A stretch of DNA of 64,000 nucleotides from Larix kaempferi (GCA_027924585.1 BSBM01000440.1:13361501-13425500), one strand, 5' to 3'; positions 10,332 through 22,553 are shown, numbered from the stretch's first letter. Notes: generated by a model not told the origin, from the letters alone. A program made the numbers and translations.

Positions 10332-12674
10332 TATCCCCATTAGCACAAATTTTATTAAGGAGGTTGAATTATCTTTGTGTGTCCCCTCATGATTGTAGCT
10401 TCTTGAAGTCCTAGAATAGATCAAAGTCTCACATACATAGCTTATGTCAATGGCTTTGTAAAGATATCATAAATTTGATAATCCATACTACAAAAAACAA
10501 GAGACAAATTCATCATGTGCCAACTAACTCAAATAATGTGCATAAAGCTCCACATACTTCATTTTATCAATGTGACCAACATTATTAAAAGCTTCATGTT
10601 TTTCCATTTGTTTGTTGACTCACACTACACTACAATCAAATACTCAAAAGGAAATATAATCTCACCCATTAGGTTGGAAATAAAAATGTCTATATGCCAA
10701 CATTAACTACAACTCTATATGCACCCTCTATGTTGATAACAAAATAACCTTCTTTTGTTTATAATGCCACACAAACCTAATCAAAATGAGTATAACCGAC
10801 CAACTTATTCACATTATTGTGGAAATACCCTATACCAAAATGATATTTACCTTTATATAATGATTAATCCTCTTTCTAACCTTCAAGTGGCTCTCTTTTA
10901 GAACTTGCATGAACTTGGAAACCACATTAACAACAAAGGACATTTCAAGTCAACTATAAGTCAAGTAAATTATACTAACAACAACTTGCTTGAAGGAAGT
11001 AGCATTGATTTTCAGAGAACCCTCAACTAATATAGAGTAGTAGAGGGATTAAAGTCATCCATTTTGAATCTCTCCAATGGATTCACAAAATACTTAGGTT
11101 GATAAATAAATATACCATCATCAATTTGCAAGACTTGGATGACCATAAAGAAAAACAATAGTTTGAGGTCCATTCTTTGATATGTATTTGTTAGTTTCTT
11201 CTTCAAACCTATAATCAAGTTAGGACTACCACTAGTGATGGTCGGATCATCAACATACATTGGAACTATCAAAATGTCATCATTCACATGTAAGACATAA
11301 ATACTATGATTTGATTCAAAATTATTGAAACCAAGACTGAGAAGAGACTATCAATATTTTCATACTATGCCTTAGGGGATTGTTTCAAACCATATAAGGA
11401 TTTTTTTAGTTGACACATTAGATTACCATCCTTCTCAAATCTTGAGGGTTTCTTCATATAAATCTCTTCAATTAGATCACCATATAAGAAATCACTCTTG
11501 ACATCCATGTGATGTATATCCCATCCAACAGTGTACGACAAGTTAAGAATAACTTGAACAAAATTTATCTTTTCGACATGAGAAAATATCTTGGTGTAGT
11601 CAATACCTTTCTATGAGAAATCAATTTCAATACAAACAATCCTTATGTTTCTACACAATACCTTCTAATGTGAATTTAGTGTTGCATACCCATCGACATT
11701 TAACCACATTATTTCCTTGTAGTTAGGGAACAAATTCCCAAGTCTAATTTTTCGTTAAGGAAATATTGTCTTGAACCATAACATTATTCCATTCAAGTTG
11801 ACCATGTGTACCAATATATGTATTAGTATCAAATGCATCTAGCACATGTGCCATCAAAGCAACACTACTACATTTGTTGATCCTCTAGTCTTCCTTGACT
11901 CATTTATTTTACTCGCATCAACACCAACAACTTAAATTTTCTTAGTCACCCATTAGGGATATTAATGGCTCTTGCATAAGATGTTGTTACATCGAATTGA
12001 CTATGCAAATACATAGTCCAATAGTCAAGTAATCCATGCATTATTCAAATTTTTTGAAGAGATTCGACTGCAAGTTGGATTGGTTACAGAAGTCGACAAG
12101 TTAGATTCCACCCTGATTGATGTAGTATATAGATTAATTGATCCAAAATTCATCACAATTATCAATTCTTGAAATGATATAAGAGGATTCAATGTAACAC
12201 TTGAAGTCTATTAATCAAATATACCATCCCTCCTATTTGTTAACTGGATCAAAACAACTTGTAAGATTTCAACTTATTAGAGTAGCCCAACATAACACAA
12301 GAATTCTCTTCACATCCAGTCTCTTCCATTTATTATATGGAATATGATCCCAACCTATACGTTCAATGAACATTTTGAGATATCTGACTAAGGTTTTAAT
12401 TCCACTCCATTTTTTACAAGGAATCATATCCTACCAACTTTGTTTGAAACCATGTTCAAAATATACTTTGAGTAGTAGACAAGCTTTGCCAAAAATATAG
12501 TTTCCATATCTTTGGTATGAAGCAAACACCTTGTTGTTTAAACCAAATTTCAATTCTTCCTTTTGGAGACATCGTTTGCTAAGGTGTGTCAAGTCTATAT
12601 CTTTTCCAAGAGATACCATTCCATGACAAGTAGATTTCAAGTGGCTTGCTTGCATATTCTCATCCATTGTAAGA
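10332..12674 (-). pseudogene. Copia F RNase H, reverse transcriptase and integrase C-terminal part
   Basis: The minus strand holds the 3' half of copia F's pol. At 11027-11287 a reverse transcriptase piece reads PMYVDDPTITSG, which contains the YVDD catalytic motif, followed by a connection segment. The 12431-12670 block matches the integrase-side sequence of copia 1 at 2190-2400. Many frameshifts and stops break the rest. The polypurine tract and shared LTR lie at its low-coordinate end. At 12674 the element is interrupted by gypsy E and resumes at 44483; the flanks TAAGA and TATGA form the probable duplication. Confidence 0.8.
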
Positions 12675-13098
12675 TGATGCATAGAAATATGCGCAGACAA
12701 TTGCACAACAGGACTATCCACACACAAGATTAAAATTCAGACAAGATGCAAATAAACTTCAACAATCTAATTCAAAATCCACACATCGTACATAGGAACA
12801 ACAATAATTATAAAATATTTATTTTATTTAAGATGTATTTCTCCTGGATTACATTCAACAAAGTCACTCTCTAGAAATCCAAGCTTCACTCCACCTCTAC
12901 AGCTTCAACATGAGAAATCATAGCCTCCTCTCCTATGGTTCCTTGTTTCATCAAGGAAAGAAATTTAGTTATTTAAAACTACTGGAGAAATACCAAACAG
13001 TTCATCTACCAACCATTCATTTCATATTTGGACAAGGAATAGCTTCATATTCCTGGATTTATTATTTTAGGGTATTAGAGATAATTTAGATATTACCT
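12675..13098 (-). mobile_element. 3' LTR of E, left half
   Basis: It is collinear with 43752-44175 in E's 5' LTR (shared blocks ATCCACACACA, ATTCAGACAAGATGCAAATA, CTTCACTCCACCTCTA). It ends in TTACCT, the duplication flanking copia D. Confidence 0.85.
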
Positions 13099-13665
13099 TG
13101 TTAGAAAAACAAGATCGTCGAGCAATAACAATAAACAAAATGCAAATATAAATAACATAAAACACATTGCAAGAGAGACACCAATATAACTTGGTTCACC
13201 CAAGATGTGATACGTCCACGCTGAAATTTCCAGTCCTTATTCTTATACCATCCAAAAAATGAATGGATACAACCTGTAGCACATCGGTTACAACTTCCTC
13301 TTCACTTTCTCATAGTCTATCTCACACAATCAGATATGTTTACAATGCTACAATACAGATCCGTATTACAATTCCTTCCTTTTAAAAAGCGATTACCATG
13401 GGAAAATATTATGGAACACCCAATTCGATAGGACCATAAATCACTCATTATTGACCAAGTCGTGAATATGAAATTACTACATTTTACAAGGAATTTTTTC
13501 TAAAATTTTCTCTACCCTGAGCCCCCGCCAAGGGGGGGATCCCAAAATAGTCATTGGCCCACCATGGTGACTATGATGGGGGGGAATCCCCCCCAATCCC
13601 CCCCGTCAAGGGATGGGATCCAAACACGACCTCTGAATAAGGAAGATCATCCTCCACAACCAACA
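13099..13665 (-). mobile_element. 3' LTR of copia D
   Basis: The segment runs on plus TGTTAGAAAAAC to CCAACCAACA-like CCACAACCAACA (567 bp). It is followed by ATCTCCCACTTGG, the complement of a copia polypurine tract. It carries adjacent long G and C runs at about 13530-13607. Confidence 0.9.
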
Positions 13666-13965
13666 ATCTCCCACTTGGAGACTGATCACGACAACTCCAC
13701 CGCTACTACACTTACTGGAATATGCTCTGAACCTTGAATCTGGAGAATTTCTCATCTTCACCTTCATGCTTGAAGGCCAACTGAAACCAAGTAGGAACTC
13801 ATTTTTTCTCTGGTTACTACCTTTGTCAACATGTTTGCAGGATTCTGGCTAGTGTGTATCTTTTCCAGCTTCAACAGTTCATTTTCCAAAACAGATTGTA
13901 TGAATGTTACTTGAGTTGTATTTGTTTAGTATTAGAATGGGAGGATGATTTATTTTCAAGATGAA

Positions 13966-14260
13966 TGGGACTCTAGTTGTCATTGTACAACCTTCTATTC
14001 TCCTGCTTCTTACCCAATTCCTCCATGAACCTTTGGTTACCCAATTCCTCCATGAAACTCTGTAACCAAATCATCTCTTTACCAGCCTCTGTAGCAGCAA
14101 CATACTTTGCTTCTGTTGTTGAAAGTGCAACAACCTTTTGTAGTTTCGAAATCCAACTTACTTTCGTTCCACCCACAATAAATAGATACCCTATGGTGCT
14201 CCTCTTGATATCTTTATCACCTGCCATATCTGCATCAACATATCCCTGTAGAACAGTGTC
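13966..14260 (-). pseudogene. Copia D RNase H
   Basis: The minus strand encodes a copia RNase H C-terminal part: [15 protein letters not shown], then the [24 protein letters not shown] core, where the STTEAKY motif holds the conserved Glu. A 27-base tandem duplication at about 14009-14061 repeats the nine residues NQRFMEELG in frame. This duplication is not in other copia RNase H domains I know and lies after the catalytic core. RNase H would remove the RNA strand after minus-strand DNA synthesis. A stop follows soon after. Confidence 0.85.
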
Positions 14261-14335
14261 TTAACCTCCAAAACATAATGCATGAGTGGTAGTACATCTC
14301 AAATACCTAAGAATCCACTATACTTACTTCTAATG

Positions 14336-14935
14336 TTATTTACCTGGATTTTTCATATACCTACTCACAACTCCCACTGCATGTGCAATATCTGGTCTTA
14401 TGCACACCATGGCATACATCAAGCTTCCAACTGTTGATGAATAGGGAACCCTGGACATGTAATCTATCTCTTCTTGTGTCTTGGGACACATTTCCTTACT
14501 TAGTTTGAAATGGATGGCCAAAGGTGTACTTACTAGTTTTGCATTCTGCATTATAAACCTCTCCAACACCTTTTGTATGTACTCACCCTGAGATAATGTC
14601 AATTTGCGATTTTTCGTGTCTCTTGTTATTCTCATACCAAGGATTTGCTTTGCAGCACTCAAATCCTTCATCCCAAATGAATTAGCTAACTTACTTTTGA
14701 GCAAATTAATATCCTGCATGTTAGACCCTGCAACAAGCATGTCATCCACATACAATAACAAGATAATATATCGTCCATTATCTATCCTCTTGAAATATAC
14801 ATAGTGGTCAAAATGACATCTACTATAACCTTGTTCTATCATAAACCTGTCAAATTTCAGATACCACTGCCATGGATCTTGCTTCAAGTTACACAAGCTC
14901 TTCTTCAACCTGGTTCACCAAAATCAGTCATCAAT
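14336..14935 (-). pseudogene. Copia D reverse transcriptase, C-terminal part
   Basis: An open frame of about 190 codons (14908 to 14336) holds the palm and connection of a copia reverse transcriptase: LKKSLCNLKQDPWQWYLKFD, then LLLYVDDMLVAG with the YVDD catalytic motif, then FGMKDLSAAKQILGM and SRVPYSSTVGSLMYAM. The first palm Asp motif and fingers are absent: upstream, at about 14909-14935, the sequence joins a linker reading MTDFGEP directly to LKKSL. An internal deletion has therefore removed the N-terminal half of the domain. It cannot be active. Confidence 0.9.
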
Positions 14936-15041
14936 AAATAATATAGTGAAGGAGAGAATCATTCAGGGGGTCTACTTAACCTGATAGATATTGTAACACT
15001 TGCAAGAATTTGAGGTACCTACTGCTATTCTTGATTTTTCA
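14936..15041 (-). pseudogene. Copia D integrase-RT linker, right-hand piece
   Basis: On minus the frame reads RLSRPPE, stop, FSPSLYYLL, a typical basic/proline linker before copia reverse transcriptase. The linker's other half is at 20619 and above, on the far side of gypsy A, so A inserted here. Confidence 0.75.
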
Positions 15042-15559
15042 TCATCCGGGTCGTGTCCAGGAAGCATGAGGGGGACAACAGTTCGACTGAATGAGTCGTC
15101 TCTGTTATGGCGGAAGCTTAAGAATGGAATGAGCAAAGAAGGATTACGCAACACAGGTAAACACAAATACGCACAGACAATATGCAGGAATGCGAACTGT
15201 TCTTCTATTACTTGCAAACAAATCAAAACTGATATATGTTACAATGTTATACATGTTTATATAGAATTATGAGACGCTTGGGTGCCTACCCATTAGGCTC
15301 AGTTACAAAGAAGAAGTTAGAATGGTATCAACAGTTCAACTGTTACAATCAACTGAAAGACAGAGAGACAATCTGTCGAAGTTCGACATTCATTGGTCAC
15401 ATGTCAACGCTGCTTATCGATGTCGCAAACTGTGAGGTTGTTGAACATGTCGAAGGTGCGGAACATGTCGCATAATGTCCAAGTCAAGACTCGTCGAATT
15501 TATGTCGAAATCGAGACCTGTCGAGTCGAAACTTGACTTGCCAACTATGATGTGGATCA
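15042..15559 (-). mobile_element. 3' LTR of gypsy A
   Basis: It is aligned with 20136-20618 over its length. It contains an extra segment of about 45 bases near 15140-15185. The terminal TG of the other copy is TC here. Confidence 0.9.
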
Positions 15560-16190
15560 GACCTCCTTCCTTAAGAAACAATGGAATCCATTGTTTGCTC
15601 ATGAAGGTGAGGAAACTTGTTGGTCACTTTAGTAGCAGAGCACCACTTTCCTTGAGATGGGATCTAGCCAGCTTTAGAAACCTGAAACAAGGGAATTGTG
15701 TTCATCATTGTAAGGCGTACTCGTCGTCCCACAATGGTGTCGCAAGGAAAAGGCTCATGAACATCTGGATGGATGTTTTCGGGTGTTGTTGTTGATAAGC
15801 CATTTTGTTCCAACAATGGTTCATGGTATGGTCGAAGTAGATCCACATTGAATACTAGATGCAGACCCAGGCATGCAGGAATGTCGAGCTGGAAAGCGTT
15901 TTCACCAATCTATCGAAGAATACTGTACAGACCATATCGCAAAGGTATTAACTTCTTGAAAGGACCAGTGAAACGCTTCTTCTTGAGATGTATCCAGACC
16001 TTATCCCCAATTTGGAATGTATGAGGAATATGATGCTTAACGTGTTGGGCCTTAGCTTTCTCATTTTCTATGTGCAACATATCCTGTGCTTGCTTCTGGA
16101 TGTCGCAAATTTGTTCTCGAAACTTGACTACTTTATCAACTTCTCATTGGTTGTGGTATGTGTCGGAGTTTGGCTATGTCAAGGAGCTGA

Positions 16191-17020
16191 TCAAGTCGAT
16201 AGGCGTTGAGGGTTGAAATCCATAACAAACTTCAAATGGACTCTTTCCTTTGAGTTGTGCTGATGAGGATTGTAGATGTGTTGTATGTATGGAAGACTAT
16301 CATCCCATGTGCGTTGATGCTTGTGATTGTACATGCGAAGCAGTTGTACTACAAGGCGATTTACAACTTCCGTTTGTCTGTCGGTCTGAGGATGGAAAGC
16401 TGTCGACAATGAGAGTTGTGTGTCCAGCTGTTTCTAGAGGGTCTTTCAAAAGATGTTGATGAATCTGGCATCTTGGTCAGAAATGATGGTTGTGGGTAAA
16501 CCAAAGTGTAAAGAAGAGTTGAGCGGTCTGTTACGCTGTCGTGGTCTTCTTACATGGTATATGAATGGACATCTTGGAAAATCGATTGAATACTACTAAT
16601 ATTGCATCATGATGATGTCTGGTAGTAGGATAACCCGTCAAGTAGTCCATAGAAATATATTCCCATGGTCGACTAGGAACTGGTAGAGGTGTTTACAATC
16701 CCTGTTGTCGATTAGATGGCTTAGCAATGGCACAAACCATGCATGCTCAAATGTACTTGTTGACATTCGATTTAAGTGTAGGCCAGAAGAAATACTTCTA
16801 CAGAATAGAAAGTGTCTTTGCTACTCCAAAGTGTCTATAGTCTTGTTGTAGTGCGCGTCTCAAATGAGCTACTGTCGTTGCTCACCGGTCAGTACACAAA
16901 GTTGTCCAAGCTTGTATAGCAAGGTGTCTTTCAGGAATAGTCGGAATCCGAGGTCAGTGACTTGTTAGTTTGTAACTGTCGGTATACTGCTAAGAAGTCG
17001 TTGTCGTCCTCGTACAACTG
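16191..17020 (-). pseudogene. Gypsy A integrase
   Basis: Decayed gypsy integrase. The clearest piece, 16409-16191, reads STAFHPQTDRQTEVVNRLV, the region carrying the catalytic Glu (normally FHPQTDGQTE), then WDDSLPYIQHIYN. Upstream pieces across 16990-16420 show the middle of the core in shifting frames, with several stops (for example CAIAKPSNRQQGL at about 16730 and a segment like WEYISMDYLTGYP at about 16670). No full HHCC or DDE set can be read in one frame. Integrase would insert the cDNA. Confidence 0.8.
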
Positions 17021-17554
17021 TTACCAAGTGGTCATGTCATATCCCTGCATACTCATCACTGTCAAAAGGAGAGTAATGGGTAGTTTACTGTGGCAATCGG
17101 TGGTGGCATTAGCTTTACCTTTCTGATACTTAATCACCAATTGGAATTTTTGTAGGTAATTAATCCACTTGATTTGTCGGTTTGTCTGCAACTTTGATTG
17201 TGTTGGCGTGAACTGTAGAGGCTTATGATCAATGAGGATGACCATTTCCTTGCCAAGGATGTAATGCCTCCATTGCTTGAGAGCCTGCATAATGGCGTAC
17301 AGTTATTTTTCGTACGTCAAGTATCTTCTAACTGTGTCATTAAAAGTCTTGGAATGAAAAGCGACTGGGTGACCAGACTGAGTGATCACTGCACCCAAGC
17401 CATAGTCCGATGCGTCCATCTCAATCTCAAAGGGTTGATGCAAATCAGGTAACACAAGTACTAGTGTAGTGCAGAGCCTGTGTTTGAGCTGTTCAAAAGC
17501 TGTTTGTTGTGTTTCTGTCCATCGAAAGACAGTTTTCCCATTTCCCTTCGTCAA
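17021..17554 (-). pseudogene. Gypsy A RNase H
   Basis: Two overlapping minus-strand pieces form a gypsy RNase H. 17554-17303 reads FRWTETQQTAFEQLKHRL, PFEIEMDASDYGLGAVITQ (conserved DAS motif) and HPVAFHSKTF. 17290-17021 reads LKQWRHYILGKEMVILIDHKPLQF (DHKPL motif) and FQLVIKYQKGKANATTDCHSKL, where the usual ADALSR is altered. A frameshift near 17300 separates them. Confidence 0.9.
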
Positions 17555-17566
17555 CTGATTGAAGGG

Positions 17567-18350
17567 CTAGGCTATGTGACTGAATCCGAGTATGAACCGT
17601 CGATAGAAATTTGCCAAACCAAGAAAACTTCTTAGTTCTTGAATGCTTCTAGGAATGGGCCAATATTTGAGGATCTGTACTTTGTCTGGATCAACGTGAA
17701 TGCCTGCAGATTCAATTACATACCCCAAATATTTGATGTTGGTCATCGCAAAAGAGCACATGTCCATGTTCAGGTAGAGTCGATGTTGCTGGAGAGTGTT
17801 GAGGACCTGTCGAAGATGGCCGACATGTTCTTCCTATGATCGACTGAAAATCAATATGTCGTCGAGATAGACAATTGCCCATTTGTCGATGAAAGGTCGA
17901 AGAAGGTTATCCATATGTCGCATGAAGGTCGCAGGCGCATTGGTTAAACCAAAAAGCACGACTAACCATTCAAACAATCCTTCCTTGTTCTTGAAAGCAA
18001 TTTTCCACACATCTGAGGGCTTGATTGGAATCTGATGGTATCCCAACTTGAGGTTGAGCTTAGTAAATAATTTAGCACCTTTCAGACAGTCGTTGAGCTC
18101 GTCTATCTGTGGTAGAGGGTACCGATTCTTCACTGATATTTTGTTGAGAGCTCTGTAGTTGATGCACATGCGCCAAGTCCTGTCTTTCTTCGGAACTAGG
18201 ATGACTGGACTTCCACAAGGAGAGGAGTTGGGTCGGATGTGACCTTTGTCAATTAATTCTTGGATTTGTCTACGAATCTCTTCATTTTTTAGAATGGATC
18301 TTCTGTAAACAGATGCGTTAGGAAAAGAAGAACTAGGAACAAGTTTACGG
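17567..18350 (-). pseudogene. Gypsy A reverse transcriptase
   Basis: 18169-17834 carries CINYRALNKISVKNRYPLPQIDELND, FTKLNLKLGYHQI (the usual DL is NL, so the first catalytic Asp is lost), [14 protein letters not shown] and AIVYLDDILIFSRS with an intact YLDD. After a stop, 17767-17567 continues with KYLGYVIESAGIHVDPDKV and RSFLGLANFYRRFI. Further upstream codons to about 18350 match the fingers. The Asp-to-Asn change and the stops make it inactive. Confidence 0.9.
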
Positions 18351-19548
18351 GAGTGTTTTACCTGAAAATGTTGAGGTACTCCCTCTGGAGCTTGAAAGAG
18401 GCTCTAGTACTCATTGAGAATATGATTGACTTGCTACTTCTGTCAAGAGCTGCATTGGTCGGTGACTCGACTCGTTGTTGCAGTATTCTGAGAATGTTGC
18501 GGCATGATCATGATTAATGCAAACTTCTGAGCATGATTGATGAGCTTCTTTGTCTGTTTGGCAGATATCAGTGCAACCGTCGGTGTAGGTTGATGCTCTG
18601 GCATGTTGAACCATCGATTTTGGATTCTGACAATCACCTTCTAAGGCCGTGATTGATAACTTCCATGTCTATCCCAGAGGTAAGGTTTCCCAAACAGGGC
18701 GTCGGCTACAAAGAGTGGTGCCATGTCACAGAGTACTTCATCTTCAAAAGGTTTTATGAAGTAGGCAAGTTTGCATTATTGAGTGATCCGTAGTTCTTGT
18801 CCATCCTTTATCCAACCGATGTTGTAAGCTGAGGATGTGGAGTGGTAACAAGACCTAGTTTCTTAACAAGTTCTTCAGAAACGAAGTTCCTTTGTCTCCC
18901 GTTGTCCACAATCAAATGTAATGGGTTTCTCTGGACCCATATCCGTGTATGGAATAGGCGTTATCGTTCCTCCTCATTGACGATAGTCGAGGCTGTTGGA
19001 GTGGTCAAGGTATAAAGGGTCGTCGCGTCTGGATCAGATTCTTCCACCGTCTTTTCAAACACATCGGAGGTCGATACTTTTTCCAAAAATGTCTTCTGAG
19101 ATTTACAGTTAGATATATCATGCCAAGATGAGTGGTGGTAATCTCACCAATTTCCGGTTGGCGGTTGTTTGCTATGTTACCTCTTGTGAAAAGGCTTCTT
19201 TCCGTGGTCTGGCTGTGGCGGTGTCGGCTGAGAATATTTTGACTTGTCGAAGTTGGATGGTGCCTTCTTGTCAGGTGGTTGTCCTGATGTTTGCTTTGTC
19301 GCGAAACATGCTTTTCCTTTCTGCTTGGTTTCCAATATGTTGGCGTAGTGGAAAGCATCCACAAGCGTATTGACAGTCAGAAATTACATCTCCTACTGAA
19401 TGTACTGGAACAATCCACTAACGTACTTCAAAACAATCAATTTATCTTCTTCTTGGATGCCAAGTCTTGCCATAAGTCGATATAAATTGTCGATGCAACT
19501 CTATATTGATTGGTCTTTCCATTTCCTTAGTTGCTGCCACTTCTTATA
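18351..19548 (-). pseudogene. Gypsy A gag C-terminal and protease region (decayed)
   Basis: This lies between gag and RT on minus. Around 18900-18780 a protease-like piece reads VDNGRQRNFVSEELVKKLGLV, where the usual D(S/T)G active site appears as DNG. Stretches at 19362-19005 are rich in Lys, Gln, Pro and His and are likely the nucleocapsid part, but no intact CX2CX4HX4C knuckle could be read. Multiple frameshifts occur. Confidence 0.6.
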
Positions 19549-20064
19549 CTATTGCTCGAGGTATTTAGGCAGGTAAAATTCTTTTCGGATGTGTTCAATG
19601 AATTTATCCCATGTGTTGATGGGTTCTCCGCTTTTCTCCATCTTTGTCGGGAGGTTCTCGCACCAGCAGTACACGGAGTTTGACATCTTTAAGGATGCAA
19701 TGTTGACTTTTTCAACTTCAAAGAGTTTATTTACAACGTAATAGGATTCCAATTGTTGCACCCAATTGTCAACGAATTCCGCGTCAATCTTACCTTCAAG
19801 ATTTGGTATATCCAGATTCATTTGTAGTTTCAAGGGGCTGATTTTATTGGAGTGAGTTCTCATTGAGGATCCTCCGGATGTCAAAGCGAATCGCAAGAGA
19901 ATCTCATTGAACTGGGCGAACATTTCAGTCCGTTGTCGAGCCAGAGCTTGCTCAATAAGTTGTGTTGTCTCATCGGCTGCATGTCTATCGTATGTTTCTT
20001 CTGTCATTTCTGGAGTTAGTGTTTGCTTGGATTGTTGATATTGCGAGCGAGTTTGAACTGACAT
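19549..20064 (-). pseudogene. Gypsy A gag, N-terminal part
   Basis: A 171-codon frame starts at ATG 20064 (SVQTRSQYQQSKQTLTPE...). It contains a Gln/Glu-rich helical N-terminus (residues 30-60), then PLKLQMNLDIPNLEGKIDAEFVDNWVQQLESYY, the typical start of the Retrotrans_gag domain (residues 88-125), and a helix ending WDKFIEHIRKEFYLPKYLEQ. The start lies 59 bases inside the primer binding site, as expected for gag. The frame ends within the domain. Gag would assemble the particle in the cytoplasm. Confidence 0.85.
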
Positions 20065-20122
20065 AAGTCAAGTAACATCGAGAGAAGTGTATACGCCAAA
20101 CTTAAGCACAAAAATTGAGTGC

Positions 20123-20134
20123 GCTCTAATACCA
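20123..20134 (-). promoter_or_regulatory. Primer binding site of gypsy A
   Basis: On minus TGGTATTAGAGC, one base from the LTR end. It matches the initiator-Met type TGGTATCAGAGC with one change. Confidence 0.85.
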
Positions 20135-20135
20135 A

Positions 20136-20618
20136 TGATCTAGGTCATGTCCAGCAAGCATGAGGGGGACAACAGTTCGACTGAATGAGTCGGCTTTATT
20201 ATGGAGGAAGCTTAAGAATAGAATGAGCAAAGCAGGAATGCGAACTGTTCTTCTATTACTTGCAAACAAATCAAAACTGATATATGTTACAATGTTATAC
20301 ATGCTTATATATAATTATGAGATGCTTGGGTGCCTACCCGTTACGTTCAGTTACAAAGAAGAAGTTAGAATGGTTTCAACAGTTCAACCATTCCAGTCGA
20401 CTGGAAGACAGAGAGACAGTCTGTCGAAGTTCGACAATCGCTGGTCGCATGTTGATGCTGCTTGTCGATGTTGGGAACTGTGAGGTTGTTGAACATGTTG
20501 AAGGTGTGGAACGTGTCGCAGTATGTCGAAGTTGAGACTCGTCGGAGTTGTGTCGAAATCGAGACCTGTCGAAGTCATGTCAAGCCGAAACTTGACTTTC
20601 CAACTATGATGCGGATCA
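20136..20618 (-). mobile_element. 5' LTR of gypsy A
   Basis: On plus it runs TGATCTAGGTCATG to GATGCGGATCA (483 bp). It is the partner of 15042-15559. Confidence 0.9.
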
Positions 20619-21869
20619 TTTTGGCACCTTTGGAACTTCATTTTCTTTTATTTTCTCAAGCACTGTGTACTCTGTGTTTTCCTTTTCATGTTTCTTTCCA
20701 TGCAACTGATATTTATACATGACATTTTCATTGAATACCACATCTCTACTCCTAATGTTTTTTTTTTATTTTCATAATCCCATAAGCGATAACCAAAATC
20801 ATCAACCCCGTATCCAATAAAGGTACATTTCTTGGAATTATCCTCAAGCTTTGTTCTATTTTGTTTATCAACATGGAAAAATTCTTCTCAACCAAAAGTT
20901 CTTAGAAAATAGTAGTTTACCTTTTTACCTGTCCATGCCTCCTCTAGAATACCACCATCCAAAGCACTTGAAGGCCCTTTGTTTATTAAGTAAAATGGTA
21001 TCTACAGCATCTGCCCAAAACTGTAAGGGAAAACCTGCATGCAATCTCATACACCTTGCACGCTCAATGATTTTTCTGTTCATTCTTTCTGACACACCAT
21101 TTTCTTGTGGTGTTCCTGGGATTTTCTTCTCTCTACAAATCCCATGGTATGAACAATAACTATCAAACTCCTTGTCACAGTACTCACATCCATTATCATA
21201 TTTGAGACACTTCAACATTTTTCATGTCTCATTCTCAACCAAATATTTCCATTTCTTAAAAGTAGCAAACACATCAAATTTATATCAAATGCAATAAACC
21301 CAAGTTTTTCTAGTTGCATCATCAATAAAAGTAACATAATAAAGTGAGCCACCAAGAGATTGTACCTGAGTTGGTCCCCACACATTGGTATGTACAAGCT
21401 CTAATTTTTCACTCTCCTTATGTTTCCCAACCCTAAAAAATATGACTCTTTTTTTTCCATAAACACAGTTCTCACGAAGTTCCAAACTTACTTGCTTCAG
21501 ATCTAGAAACAACTTCCTTGAGTGGAGAATCTGCATCACATTCTCACTCATGTGACCAATCCTATGATTCCACAATTTTGTATATGTTCCTGTGGAAGCT
21601 AAAGAGATAGAACAATCAATATCATGAAGACATAAATACAACGTACCTATCCTGTATCCTTTTGCTATCACCATTGATCCTTTAGTGATCTTCCACCACA
21701 TTTCTCCAAACGTTGATAAACAACCACCATATCCCAACTGCTTTGTTGGGATCAAATTTATTTTCATAGTAGGAATATGTCTTGCATCTTTCAGTAGCCA
21801 TTCACCACTCTTTAACTTTATCCGTACCTTACCCTTTCCAACAATTTTACATGGTTCATCATCACCCAA
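20619..21869 (-). pseudogene. Copia D GAG-pre-integrase and integrase
   Basis: 21869-21285 holds the pre-integrase domain (LWNHRIGHMSENVMQIL, then CVYGKKRVIFF) and the integrase core start, with HTNVWGPTQV (first Asp of the triad replaced by Asn) and YYVTFIDDATRKTWVY (second Asp present). 21218-20925 continues with CLKYDNGCEY (the usual SDNGxE is YDNGCE) and PQENGVSERMNRKIIERAR carrying the catalytic Glu. From 20924 to 20619 the integrase C-terminal region and linker are readable (KLEDNSKKCTFIGYG, SRDVVFNE). At 20619 gypsy A interrupts the linker. The element's nuclear integration step is therefore lost. Confidence 0.9.
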
Positions 21870-22553
21870 TAAAACATGTCCAAAATCGCCTGGAACATAA
21901 TCATGAAATAATTTCCTATGGGTTGTAGCATGACATGAAGCCCCTAAATTTACTACCCATTAATCACTAGTATCATCTAATGCAAGAATCAAAGCATCTT
22001 GTAACACATCACCTGCTACATTTTCTTCCTGAGTAATCTCCTGCTGTCCATCTCAATTTTTCTTTAGAGATCTGCAATCTTTCTTCAGATGTCCTTTATT
22101 TCCACAGTTCCAACGCTCTATATTTTCCAATATGGACATGGATCTTCCCTTCTTGTACTTGATGCGATTACCTGGGCTCTTTCCTCTCTCCCTTTGTCTT
22201 CCCCTGCTCTCCATGGTCAATGCATTACTTGATGTCTCAATTGTTCTTTTCCTTCACATTTCCCCACTAAGAATAACACCAACAACATCATCAAATTTCA
22301 AAGTGTTTGAACCAGAGACAAAGTTACTTAAATTCATTCCAACTTTCTAGCAATGAACACAATATTAGAAGAGCCCTAACGTCATCATCAAAGTTCACTT
22401 TTATAGAACTTAGCTTATTTGTGTTCATATTAAATTCATTTAAATGATCAGCAACAGATCCACCTTCTGACATCTTCATATTAAATAAATGCTTCATTAT
22501 AATTACCTTGTTGGAGGCCAAGAGATTTTCATACAGCTTACCCAATGCGCTCA
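21870..22553 (-). pseudogene. Copia D gag C-terminal half and protease
   Basis: From 22548 down the frame reads ALGKLYENLLASNKVIIMKH and GGSVADHLNEFN, continuing directly the Gag piece at 40284. A nucleocapsid knuckle at about 22045-22115 reads RWNCGNKGHLKKDC, with the first Cys changed to Arg. The protease follows at about 21965-21920 as WVVNLGASCHAT; copia protease has DSG, so both Asp and Ser of the active site are replaced. TGAGC (22549-22553 on minus) is the duplicated target of gypsy B. Confidence 0.9.

Larger units (their letters stand above)
15042..20618 (-). mobile_element. Gypsy element A inserted in copia D
   Basis: A Ty3/gypsy element on the minus strand has LTRs at 15042-15559 and 20136-20618, a primer binding site inside the 5' LTR, a polypurine tract (AAGGAAGGAGGTC on minus) at 15560-15572, and gag, protease, RT, RNase H and integrase in gypsy order. 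The flanks are TTTCA (15037-15041) and TTTTG (20619-20623). Both could come from TTTCG by decay of a methylated CpG, one copy on each strand. LTRs differ at roughly one base in ten by eye plus a 45-base length difference. Confidence 0.9.
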
